Of a stretch of 64,000 nucleotides of DNA, positions 51,823-59,303 are shown piece after piece. The position numbers were made by a program, and so were the translations under genes. The stretch's first letter is position 1. Every line of letters starts with the position of its first letter. The stretch is from contig JAUILA010000004.1 in the NCBI GenBank assembly GCA_030432655.1, positions 62,001-126,000 on the forward strand, written 5' to 3'. Under the pieces are notes generated by a model. It did no database searches. It worked only from the letters and a program-made list of their open reading frames with translations, and was not told where the DNA came from. Source of the DNA: Bacteroidia bacterium (GTDB lineage: Bacteria > Bacteroidota > Bacteroidia > Cytophagales > Cyclobacteriaceae).

Positions 51823-53595
51823 CTAATGTTTCATCGCTTCGCCCGAACCCCGGGGATAGCGGATTTCTTCAACCATATCCTGCACATGCTCAGGAGGCGG
51901 GCTGGTAAACCGGGATACCACAATTGAGACTATAAAATTGACAAGCATTCCTACGGTTCCGAATCCTTCCGGTGAAATTCCAAACCACCAGTCGTCCGGC
52001 GTGGTGGGACCACCGATCCATCCGAGCTTGTACCGCATCATGTAGAAAAGGCTTAAACCCAATCCGCAAATCATCCCTGCAATGGCGCCTTCCTTGTTCA
52101 TGCGCTTGTAAAAGATCCCCATAATAATGGCCGGGAAAAAAGAAGCGGCAGCCAATCCGAATGCCAGAGCGACAACCGCGGCCACAAAGCCCGGCGGATT
52201 AATCCCAAAGTATCCGGCAACCAGTACCGCCAGCACCGCAGAACCCCTGGCCAGCCAGAGTTCGGCATGCTCGCTGATATCCGGGGCTATCTGTTTCTTG
52301 ACAAGGTCATGGCTGACCGAAGTGGAAATTACCAGTAGAAGACCTGCCGCGGTGGATAACGCAGCGGCGAGTCCGCCGGCAGCAACCAGCGCAATCACCC
52401 AATCCGGCAGCCTGGCGATCTCCGGATTAGCCAGCACCATGATGTCACGGTCGATGTATAATTCATTTTCATTGGCGGACAACGGATTGCTTATTGTTCG
52501 TTCACCGGATTCGCCTCGCTGGTTGGTATATGTCGGGCTCTCTTCAAACACCGGACCCGGACGGTATTGAATTATGCCGTCCTGGTTTTTGTCTGCCCAG
52601 GCCAGCAGGCCGGCATTCTCCCAGGTATTAAACCAGGCAGGAATGTCCCTGTATGATTTATCATTAACTGTTTCCATCAGGTTGGTGCGGGCAAAAACGG
52701 CAATGGCCGGCGCCGTTGTGTAGAGAATAGCAATGAAAAGCAGGGCGTAACCCGCCGATATCCTGGCATCACGTACCCTTGGGACCGTAAAGAACCGCAC
52801 AATTACATGCGGAAGACCTGCTGTGCCTACCATCAGTGCTGCTGTTATAAAAAATACATCAATGGTGGATTTACTGCCTTCCGTGTAGGCGGTAAAGCCA
52901 AGTTCGGTCATCAGTCCGTCCAGTTTATCAAGCAGGTATACATCTTCTCCCGAAACCTGGCTGCCGAATCCAAGCTGGGGTATCGGATTACCGGTAAGTT
53001 CAATGGAGATAAAAATAGCCGGAACCATGAAAGCAAAGATCAATACACAATACTGGGCCACCTGCGTATAGGTGATTCCTTTCATACCTCCCAGTACGGC
53101 ATAAAAGAAAACGATTGCCATGCCCACGTACACGCCGGTATTGATATCCACTTCAAGAAATCGCGAAAATACGATGCCGACCCCGCGCATTTGACCGGCC
53201 ACATAGGTGAAAGAAACAAACAAGGCGCAGATGACGGCCACGGTCCTTGCCACACCTGAATAATACCTGTCACCGATAAAATCGGGTACCGTAAATTTCC
53301 CGAATTTGCGCAGGTAAGGTGCCAGCAGCAAGGCCAGCAGGACATAGCCGCCAGTCCACCCCATCAGGTATACGGATCCGTCGTAACCGGAAAAAGCAAT
53401 AATGCCTGCCATGGATATGAAAGAGGCGGCTGACATCCAGTCGGCGGCGGTGGCCATGCCATTGGCCAGCGGAGACACCCCGCCGCCCGCTACATAAAAC
53501 TCTTTTGTCGAGGAAGCACGTGACCAGATAGCAATACCAATATAGAGAGCGAAAGACAAGCCTACGAGCAGGTAGGTCCAGAGTTGAACGTCCAT
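51823..53595 (-). CDS. Sodium:solute symporter, acetate permease type
   Basis: A 590-residue membrane protein of the SSS family. Landmarks are the N-terminal helix LLVGLSFALYIGIAIW, STKEFYVAGGGVSPLANGMA near residue 33, GMATAADWMSAASFISMAG, and about 13 helices in all. Large soluble loops are visible near residues 300-380. It is probably the acetate or short-chain monocarboxylate importer (ActP-like) that feeds acs. The DUF4212 small subunit is encoded 2 bp upstream, and acs begins 66 bp downstream. Confidence 0.9.
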   Translation of the reverse strand: MDVQLWTYLLVGLSFALYIGIAIWSRASSTKEFYVAGGGVSPLANGMATAADWMSAASFISMAGIIAFSGYDGSVYLMGWTGGYVLLALLLAPYLRKFGKFTVPDFIGDRYYSGVARTVAVICALFVSFTYVAGQMRGVGIVFSRFLEVDINTGVYVGMAIVFFYAVLGGMKGITYTQVAQYCVLIFAFMVPAIFISIELTGNPIPQLGFGSQVSGEDVYLLDKLDGLMTELGFTAYTEGSKSTIDVFFITAALMVGTAGLPHVIVRFFTVPRVRDARISAGYALLFIAILYTTAPAIAVFARTNLMETVNDKSYRDIPAWFNTWENAGLLAWADKNQDGIIQYRPGPVFEESPTYTNQRGESGERTISNPLSANENELYIDRDIMVLANPEIARLPDWVIALVAAGGLAAALSTAAGLLLVISTSVSHDLVKKQIAPDISEHAELWLARGSAVLAVLVAGYFGINPPGFVAAVVALAFGLAAASFFPAIIMGIFYKRMNKEGAIAGMICGLGLSLFYMMRYKLGWIGGPTTPDDWWFGISPEGFGTVGMLVNFIVSIVVSRFTSPPPEHVQDMVEEIRYPRGSGEAMKH

Positions 53596-53597
53596 AA

Positions 53598-53858
53598 TTA
53601 TTTTTCGTCGAGGTTATACTTTTTATCCAGCCGGTTCATGAGAATGACGTACACAAAGATGAGGACCATAAAGGTGTATATTGAGCCCTGTTGTGCGAAC
53701 CAGAAGCCAAGTTTAAAACCACCGAGCCGGATCTCGTTTAACGGATCGACAAGCAGAATGCCGAATCCATAGGATACAATAAACCAGATGACCAGCAAAA
53801 GGGCCAGGTAGCGCAGATTGGTTTTCCAATAGGCGGATTTAAGTTGTTTGTCGTTCAT
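53598..53858 (-). CDS. DUF4212 small membrane subunit of the sodium:solute symporter
   Basis: An 86-residue protein with two helices, near residues 17-38 (LLLVIWFIVSYGFGILLV) and 55-75 (GSIYTFMVLIFVYVILMN). It matches the DUF4212 family that accompanies ActP-like symporters as a putative small subunit. It is the first gene of the acetate operon, 2 bp before the symporter. The upstream promoter lies in the 102-bp gap after the MFS gene but no convincing TAnnTTTG was found. Confidence 0.9.
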   Translation of the reverse strand: MNDKQLKSAYWKTNLRYLALLLVIWFIVSYGFGILLVDPLNEIRLGGFKLGFWFAQQGSIYTFMVLIFVYVILMNRLDKKYNLDEK

Positions 53859-53960
53859 ATATGGAGCGTAAGATTTTATTTATTGTGCCCCGTGCAAAGA
53901 GCAACAGGTTCCAAATTAGTATTTCCCCGGTTAAATATAAAAATTCGCGGGACAGGATAA

Positions 53961-55115
53961 TCAATTACTTTTTTCGGTCAGGGTCAGCACAAAGGCGAGA
54001 ATGGTAAGGCCCAGGATTACGGAAAAGCTGAGTCCCAGGCCAATAACTTCGGCCAGCCAACCGATAAGTACAGGGCCCATCAGGAAGCCGGAATATCCCA
54101 GGGTGGCGACAGAAGCCAGGCCAAGGGCTGGGGAGACGGATTGCTTTTTAGAGGCCTGGCTGAATACAATCGGTACTACAGCGCTGTAGCCGAGGCCGGC
54201 CAGCCCGAAGCCGATTATAACGGTTATTACTTTTGGGATAAACAAAAGCAGCAGGCCTGCCATGCTGATGACGAGTCCGGTGCGTAATACAAGTGTATGT
54301 CCAAAGCGCAGGATCAGCAGGTCCCCGTTAAATCTGCCGAGAGTCATCATAGCAGAGAAAGCAGCAAACCCGAATCCGGCCAATACGGCACTTGAACCCA
54401 GGTTGATTGAAAGATATACCGTACTCCAGTCAGTGATCGCCCCTTCGGCCATCATACAGCAAAATGCAATGACGGCCAGGCCAAGAAGCGGCCGGCCGGG
54501 AAGAGCGAAAATAACATCATGTTCTGAGTTGGACGAATCATGGACCTTTCTGATAGCCGGTGATATGACCAATAACACCGTCAGTACCATCATGAAACTG
54601 CCAAATCCGAATTGTGCCAGGCCATTTACCTGGCTCTCGGCCAGAAGTCCGCCGATAACGCCTCCTGCAATCCCGCCGAGGCTGAAAAACCCGTGGCTGG
54701 TGGACATGATCTTAACATCGTCAATTTTTTCCAGCGTATTCGCCACTGCATTTATCGAGATGTCTACCCATCCCATACAAAGTCCGGGGATAAAGAGGTA
54801 AAAACACAACATGGCGTAGGACTGGGCCGATATCGGGAGAATCATGGCAAATCCGAAGGAAAGCAATGCCAGCACGGTGGATCGCCCCTCACCCAGCTTC
54901 CTGATCAGGTTGTTGCTGACCAGCATGGAGGTGATCGCACCAAGCGGAAAGAAAAACAGGGCGGTCCCTAACTGGCCTTCCGTCAGCATCAGCCGGGTTT
55001 TTATTTCCGGTATCCGGGTGATCCAGAGTGCAAACAAAATACTGAACATAAAGAAGCATGTACCAATGGCCCTGTATTTTTCATTCAGAATATAACGGCT
55101 GAGATTATTTACCAT
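53961..55115 (-). CDS. Major facilitator superfamily transporter
   Basis: A 384-residue protein with 12 predicted helices and the usual MFS loop (LGEGRSTVLALLSFG between helices 2 and 3). The start AIGTCFFMFSILFALWITRI is typical of the YbjJ-like sugar or drug MFS group in bacteria. The substrate is unknown. It has a TATCTTTG element 38 bp before the start codon, and palindromes just upstream of that. It is transcribed towards the acetate operon, which may receive some read-through since no terminator was seen between them. Confidence 0.85.
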   Translation of the reverse strand: MVNNLSRYILNEKYRAIGTCFFMFSILFALWITRIPEIKTRLMLTEGQLGTALFFFPLGAITSMLVSNNLIRKLGEGRSTVLALLSFGFAMILPISAQSYAMLCFYLFIPGLCMGWVDISINAVANTLEKIDDVKIMSTSHGFFSLGGIAGGVIGGLLAESQVNGLAQFGFGSFMMVLTVLLVISPAIRKVHDSSNSEHDVIFALPGRPLLGLAVIAFCCMMAEGAITDWSTVYLSINLGSSAVLAGFGFAAFSAMMTLGRFNGDLLILRFGHTLVLRTGLVISMAGLLLLFIPKVITVIIGFGLAGLGYSAVVPIVFSQASKKQSVSPALGLASVATLGYSGFLMGPVLIGWLAEVIGLGLSFSVILGLTILAFVLTLTEKSN

Positions 55116-55152
55116 GTCAGGAATAGAAGTGCATGCCCGGTGACCGGATAAT

Positions 55153-55160
55153 CAAAGATA
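55153..55160 (-). promoter_or_regulatory. -7 promoter element (TATCTTTG) for the MFS gene
   Basis: Minus-strand TATCTTTG matches TAnnTTTG, 38 bases before the start codon. Inverted repeats TGTGT/ACACA (55161-55175) and the palindrome TCCCAATTTGGGA (55184-55196) lie immediately upstream and could be operators. Confidence 0.5.
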
Positions 55161-55183
55161 TGTGTATAAAACACAATATGATG

Positions 55184-55196
55184 TCCCAATTTGGGA
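55184..55196. repeat. Palindrome upstream of the MFS promoter
   Basis: TCCCAA and TTGGGA flank one T. With the nearby TGTGT/ACACA repeat it may form a regulator-binding region for the MFS gene. Confidence 0.35.
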
Positions 55197-55327
55197 AATA
55201 ATGTTTTTAAAAGGGAATGTTTTTTTATTGGCATGCCTGAAAAACGGCATTCTGAGTGGCTGGAGAGGCTTTTAGATTTTTTGGCAAGCTGATTGGCATA
55301 AGGAGGGGACAACATCATAACTAACAA

Positions 55328-56017
55328 ATGAATCAGTCATACATTAAGAACCTCGTGATACTGGCCTTTGCCGACGGGGTTATGAGTAAAGCGGAAGAAT
55401 ACATCTTGCTGGAGCGGGCAGGAGAGATCGGTATTTCCCAGGAATTGTTAAGAGAGTGGATAGATAATGCTCCGGACCTTGTATTTCATCTTCCGGAATC
55501 AATGGAAGAACGGGAAAAACAGTTGATCGAAATGATCAATATGTCTACCGTCGATGGTGAATTCAGTCAGGATGAATACGATCTCTGTCTGCTGATGGCA
55601 GAAAAACTTCCTTATTCCGGACTACAGCAGGCAATGTCCAAAAGAATGAACCGGGCACACCTGCGTAACCTGGTGGCACTGGCTTGTGCCGACGGATCAT
55701 TGGAAAAGGCCGAAATGAAAATCCTGAAGGAGGCCGCTGATACGATTGGCGTCGAGAGTGATGAGCTGGAAGAAATGATCAGTCACAGCAAGGAATTCAG
55801 GTACCTCGTGCCTGAGAGCTACGATGACCGGGAGACTCAGCTGATCCAGATGCTAACACTGGCGATTGCAGATGGCCAATTCTCCTCTGACGAATACAAT
55901 TTGTGCAAAACTGTCGCACAGAAACTCGATTTCTCGGAAAGGGAACTTCAGTTGATCATCAAATTATGTTTCCGTGGCGAACAGGATTTTGACATGGATA
56001 TGATAACCGGGGAATAA
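55328..56017 (+). CDS. Tandem TerB-like domain protein
   Basis: A 229-residue, all-helical, acidic protein made of two copies of one domain, residues about 1-105 and 108-215. Matching pieces are NLVILAFADGVMSKAE and NLVALACADGSLEKAE, and also MINMSTVDGEFSQDEYDLC and MLTLAIADGQFSSDEYNLC. The fold resembles TerB. The Asp/Glu pairs in each DG(x)xxxxE turn may bind metal. Function is unknown. The single-domain relative at 34064-34465 shows the same plan. A bidirectional terminator follows. Confidence 0.65.
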   Translation: MNQSYIKNLVILAFADGVMSKAEEYILLERAGEIGISQELLREWIDNAPDLVFHLPESMEEREKQLIEMINMSTVDGEFSQDEYDLCLLMAEKLPYSGLQQAMSKRMNRAHLRNLVALACADGSLEKAEMKILKEAADTIGVESDELEEMISHSKEFRYLVPESYDDRETQLIQMLTLAIADGQFSSDEYNLCKTVAQKLDFSERELQLIIKLCFRGEQDFDMDMITGE

Positions 56018-56042
56018 TTAAGAATACACGTTGGCTTCTGAT

Positions 56043-56083
56043 AAAACGGATGACCGCCATTAAACGGCTGGTTCATCCGTTTT
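56043..56083. terminator. Bidirectional terminator between the TerB-like and permease genes
   Basis: AAAACGGATGA pairs perfectly with TCATCCGTTTT around a 19-base loop that itself contains partial complementarity. A- and T-runs flank the stem, so it can serve both converging genes. Confidence 0.75.
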
Positions 56084-56093
56084 GTCATTGAGG

Positions 56094-58574
56094 CTATTCG
56101 TATTTAAGTGTTTCTGCCGGATTGATTCTGGCCGCTTTTACCGTTTGCGAGGCAACCGTGGCTCCTGCGAGCAGCAACAGAATAATCACCCCAAGAATTA
56201 CCGGGGCAATTCCGATCGCGGGACTGTAATACTGAATGGCCGGCATCATCTTACTGAACAGGAAAGTTGTAACCGGGATACTGATTGCGCATGCCAGCAG
56301 GAAAATATAAATGTACTCCTTTGAAAGAATCAGGATAATTTTCCCGGCAGAAGCTCCGTGCACCTTCCGAATACCCACCTCTTTCGTACGGCTGCTGACG
56401 TTAAAAACTACCATACCCAACAGGCCCAGGCAGGAAATGCTGATGGCGAGTAATCCGAGGAAACCGGTCATTTTGATCATGATGTAGTACCAGTCATACA
56501 CTTCTTTAACCTGATCTTCGAGCAAGGAGGCCTCATAGGCCTCTTCACTCAGATTCCCCCATACATCTTTCAGGCCGGATTCCACATGGATGCTGGAAGC
56601 ATTGTTGACCATGATATTTGCGTATTGAAAGGAGGATGGCGAATAATGAAATAAAAACGGTTGAATCTGCTCCCTCAAATCAAGATAGTGGAAATCATCG
56701 GTTATACCTACAACACGCAGCTCCCGTCCGTCCATGATGATTTTCTGGTTGATCATCTCATTCGGGTTGCCATACCCATACGCCTCCGTTAGTGTTTTGT
56801 TGACCACTACTTCTGAGGCGGCGAACACCGGATTTTCTGAAAATCCTCCGCCCGCGATCAGGGCAATCCGGTGTATTTCCAGATAGCTGTGGTCGACAGA
56901 CATGGATCGTACCAGAACAGAATCGGATTCATCCTTTATTGGCAACCAGCCCGATTCCAGTGAAGGCGTTCCCATAATTCCGGACGAAAAGGAAACGGAT
57001 TCCACGTAGGAGAGCTTGTCAAATGCATTTGAAAATCTATCCGGGGCAACATCTGACAGAGTAACATTAAGCACATTTTCTGTGCTGTACCCTGGAGAAT
57101 AATTCACAGAATAATCGTATTGGTTTATGATAATGCCAACAGCAATAATGAATCCAAGTGAGAAGGTAAACTGAAAGGTCAGGAGAATGTTGCGGGGGCT
57201 GAAGGCGCGACGCCTTCCACCAGAGATCCTGCGGTTGATTGCGTCCAGCACCGGAAGTTTGGAAAAGTACAACGCAGGGATCAAACCGATGGCAAAGCCA
57301 CTTGTCAGAATGAACAGCAGAAAAAGCAGTGCCATGCCAGGTGAAAAAGTCAGGGTAAGGCCTGCACGTGAAGCAGGTGCAAGAATGGCCAGGAATTCTC
57401 CCTTGAGATAGAAAAAGAATCCTAATGAGAGCACAAAAGCAATGGAAAACATTACAAGTGTTTCGACAATAAACTGGATGAAAATATGTTTTCGCTGTCC
57501 GCCTGTCACTTTCCGGACGCCAATCTCCCGCGCCCTCGACAAAGCCTTTGCTATCGATAAATTAGCATAATTAAAACATGCCGGGGCAAGGATAAGAAAC
57601 GCCAGGGCTGCAAAGATGCTCATGCTCAGCGTGTCCCACTGGGGCCCGGGGCTACGTCTCAGCTCCCTGCCCATGGTCATTTCACTCATTGGTTGCAGGA
57701 TCAGTTCATCCGTAGTGGACGATACCTTCCTGTTTTGATCTTCGGTGAATTTTTTGAGCTTTTCTTTAATGCTGCCGGGAGAACCTGATTCGGAAATCAG
57801 GAAATAATTAAACTGACTGGAGTAATCGTTCCAGTCGTCTGATAGCTGCCTGCCCCGGAGGGAAGGGGCTATTCGCTGAGAGGAAGCAAGCATACCGAAT
57901 TGAATATGTGATTTATTGGGCGGGTCTTCCAGGATACCGGCCACTAGAAATTCTCCATGGGGAGCGATATGAACTATTTTGCCTACCGCTTCTTCTCCTG
58001 AGAATATTTTGTCAGCCTCGGAACGGGTCAGCAGCAGGTTGCCCGGCTCTTCCAATGCGGAAGAAAGATCGCTTCCCTCAAACCTGAAGTCAAACACACG
58101 AAAAAAATCGGGGGTGGTGAAGTACCCTGATACGGGTATCTTCTTTTGCTTGTAAGCGACCTCACCGGAGAGGCCGGTGAATATAGGGACAACAGTTTCC
58201 ACATCCGCCTGTTCCCGTAATATTTCCTCCAGGGCCGGTGGTGAGGTGGCATAATATCCCGGGGCATACGGGTCGCTCACCTTGGTAACTACGCGATAAA
58301 TGCGGTCATACCTGGAGTGAAAATGATCATATTCCAGTACGTCGGCAATAACGGCCAGCAATACCAGGCTGACCGACATTCCTATGCTGATGGCAATGAC
58401 ATTGATGGTGGTGAAAAACGGATTTTTTAACAGGTTACGGTAAGCAACCTTCATGTAGTTTTTTATCATGGCTGGTGTGTTGTTATTGGACATCCACGAA
58501 AAGGACAAGTCCCGTTTGCGTTTTTTGAGTGTGTAGGAGAATAACAGGCTCAATACCTGTCCCCAGTAGCGCAT
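56094..58574 (-). CDS. FtsX/MacB-type ABC permease (body of an interrupted gene)
   Basis: An 826-residue permease with two FtsX-type units. An N-terminal helix (FFTTINVIAISIGMSVSLVLL) precedes a periplasmic MacB-type domain, and three helices lie near residues 330-480. A second set follows a hinge, ending with GIAPVILGVIILLLLAGATVASQTVKAARINPAETL-type tail (quoted in part). The frame is open upstream to 58718 except for one TAG (58584-58586). The residues on both sides (HADLEKYPV, RADMRYWGQVL) match the prefix domain common to these PadR-linked permeases. As sequenced, the body could start at ATG 58574. Probable role: export of peptides or lipids, or antimicrobial resistance. Confidence 0.85.
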   Translation of the reverse strand: MRYWGQVLSLLFSYTLKKRKRDLSFSWMSNNNTPAMIKNYMKVAYRNLLKNPFFTTINVIAISIGMSVSLVLLAVIADVLEYDHFHSRYDRIYRVVTKVSDPYAPGYYATSPPALEEILREQADVETVVPIFTGLSGEVAYKQKKIPVSGYFTTPDFFRVFDFRFEGSDLSSALEEPGNLLLTRSEADKIFSGEEAVGKIVHIAPHGEFLVAGILEDPPNKSHIQFGMLASSQRIAPSLRGRQLSDDWNDYSSQFNYFLISESGSPGSIKEKLKKFTEDQNRKVSSTTDELILQPMSEMTMGRELRRSPGPQWDTLSMSIFAALAFLILAPACFNYANLSIAKALSRAREIGVRKVTGGQRKHIFIQFIVETLVMFSIAFVLSLGFFFYLKGEFLAILAPASRAGLTLTFSPGMALLFLLFILTSGFAIGLIPALYFSKLPVLDAINRRISGGRRRAFSPRNILLTFQFTFSLGFIIAVGIIINQYDYSVNYSPGYSTENVLNVTLSDVAPDRFSNAFDKLSYVESVSFSSGIMGTPSLESGWLPIKDESDSVLVRSMSVDHSYLEIHRIALIAGGGFSENPVFAASEVVVNKTLTEAYGYGNPNEMINQKIIMDGRELRVVGITDDFHYLDLREQIQPFLFHYSPSSFQYANIMVNNASSIHVESGLKDVWGNLSEEAYEASLLEDQVKEVYDWYYIMIKMTGFLGLLAISISCLGLLGMVVFNVSSRTKEVGIRKVHGASAGKIILILSKEYIYIFLLACAISIPVTTFLFSKMMPAIQYYSPAIGIAPVILGVIILLLLAGATVASQTVKAARINPAETLKYE

Positions 58575-58583
58575 ATCCGCTCT

Positions 58584-58718
58584 CTATACCGGGTATTTTT
58601 CCAGGTCGGCATGATACAATTCTTCAGCGTCGCCAAGCAAATCTTCCGTAAAGGCATGGTTGCTGAAAAACCGGAATATTCGTCCCGGCAGCCTGGGGGG
58701 TGTGCTTCTTTCAGTCAT
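58584..58718 (-). pseudogene. Prefix domain of the permease cut off by an in-frame TAG
   Basis: A 44-codon frame on the minus strand starting at ATG 58718 and ending at TAG 58586-58584. Its product (PPRLPGRIFRFFSN, LLGDAEELYHADLEKYPV) matches the start of the permease prefix domain seen in PadR-linked Bacteroidota transporters. The same frame runs on through three codons into the permease body at 58574. The start overlaps the PadR stop by eight bases, the usual coupling for such pairs. So the gene is 56094-58718 with one nonsense codon, from mutation, sequencing error or read-through. Confidence 0.75.
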
Positions 58719-59037
58719 TGGCTAACCTGATTTTGGAAAGGTCCCATAACTGATCCCGTAACTCCTTGGAAGATGCCAAAGCCGACTTACCCGATGCGGT
58801 CAGTTGAAAGTAGCGCTTCTTTCTTCCACCGCGGGTCTGTGTGGCCCCGCCCAGTTCCGAAGTAATGAATCCCTTCTCCTCCAGCCGCGTCAGGGTGGAG
58901 TGTAACGCCCCAAGACTGATGGTGCGTGACGTGCGATCTTCAATATCCGTTTTGATGACTACACTGTACGCTTCGTCTGCATAGGCGGCAATCGTCAGAA
59001 GGACCAGTTCTTCAAATTCTCCCAGGTATCCTTTCAT
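58711..59037 (-). CDS. PadR-family transcriptional regulator
   Basis: A 108-residue winged-helix regulator. The PadR start GEFEELVLLTIAAYADEAYS is followed by SLGALHSTLTRLEEKGFITS, the recognition helix and wing, and then GGRKKRYFQLTASGKSAL (each quoted in part). Such regulators usually repress their own operon and the transporter next to them. The stop overlaps the permease start by eight bases. Its ligand is not known. Confidence 0.92.
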   Translation of the reverse strand: MKGYLGEFEELVLLTIAAYADEAYSVVIKTDIEDRTSRTISLGALHSTLTRLEEKGFITSELGGATQTRGGRKKRYFQLTASGKSALASSKELRDQLWDLSKIRLAND

Positions 59038-59303
59038 TATTGTTACTGTTGATTATAGGAGAATACGAAAGATCCGGTTTATTTGTTTCTATTTTTGATA
59101 AGAAATGAATAATAACCTTGGATTTTTGCAACTGACATTATGGCAGCAATTCATTTTAAAAAAATATAATTAATTATAATTCAGATATTTGTGATACATC
59201 ATATTAAGTAAAGATTTAATAATAATTTCTTCTGAAATTTATTGTTTTTCAAATTCATGGAGAATGAGTATCTTATGATTTATCTACTATTATTCTTCTT
59301 TCA
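59038..59303. other. AT-rich divergent intergenic region
   Basis: 266 bp between padR (minus) and the gamma-glutamyltranspeptidase-like gene (plus). The stretch about 59140-59290 is strongly AT-rich. No convincing TAnnTTTG element, hairpin or repeat was seen. GTATCTTATG near 59268 is a weak -7 candidate for the plus-strand gene. Confidence 0.4.
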
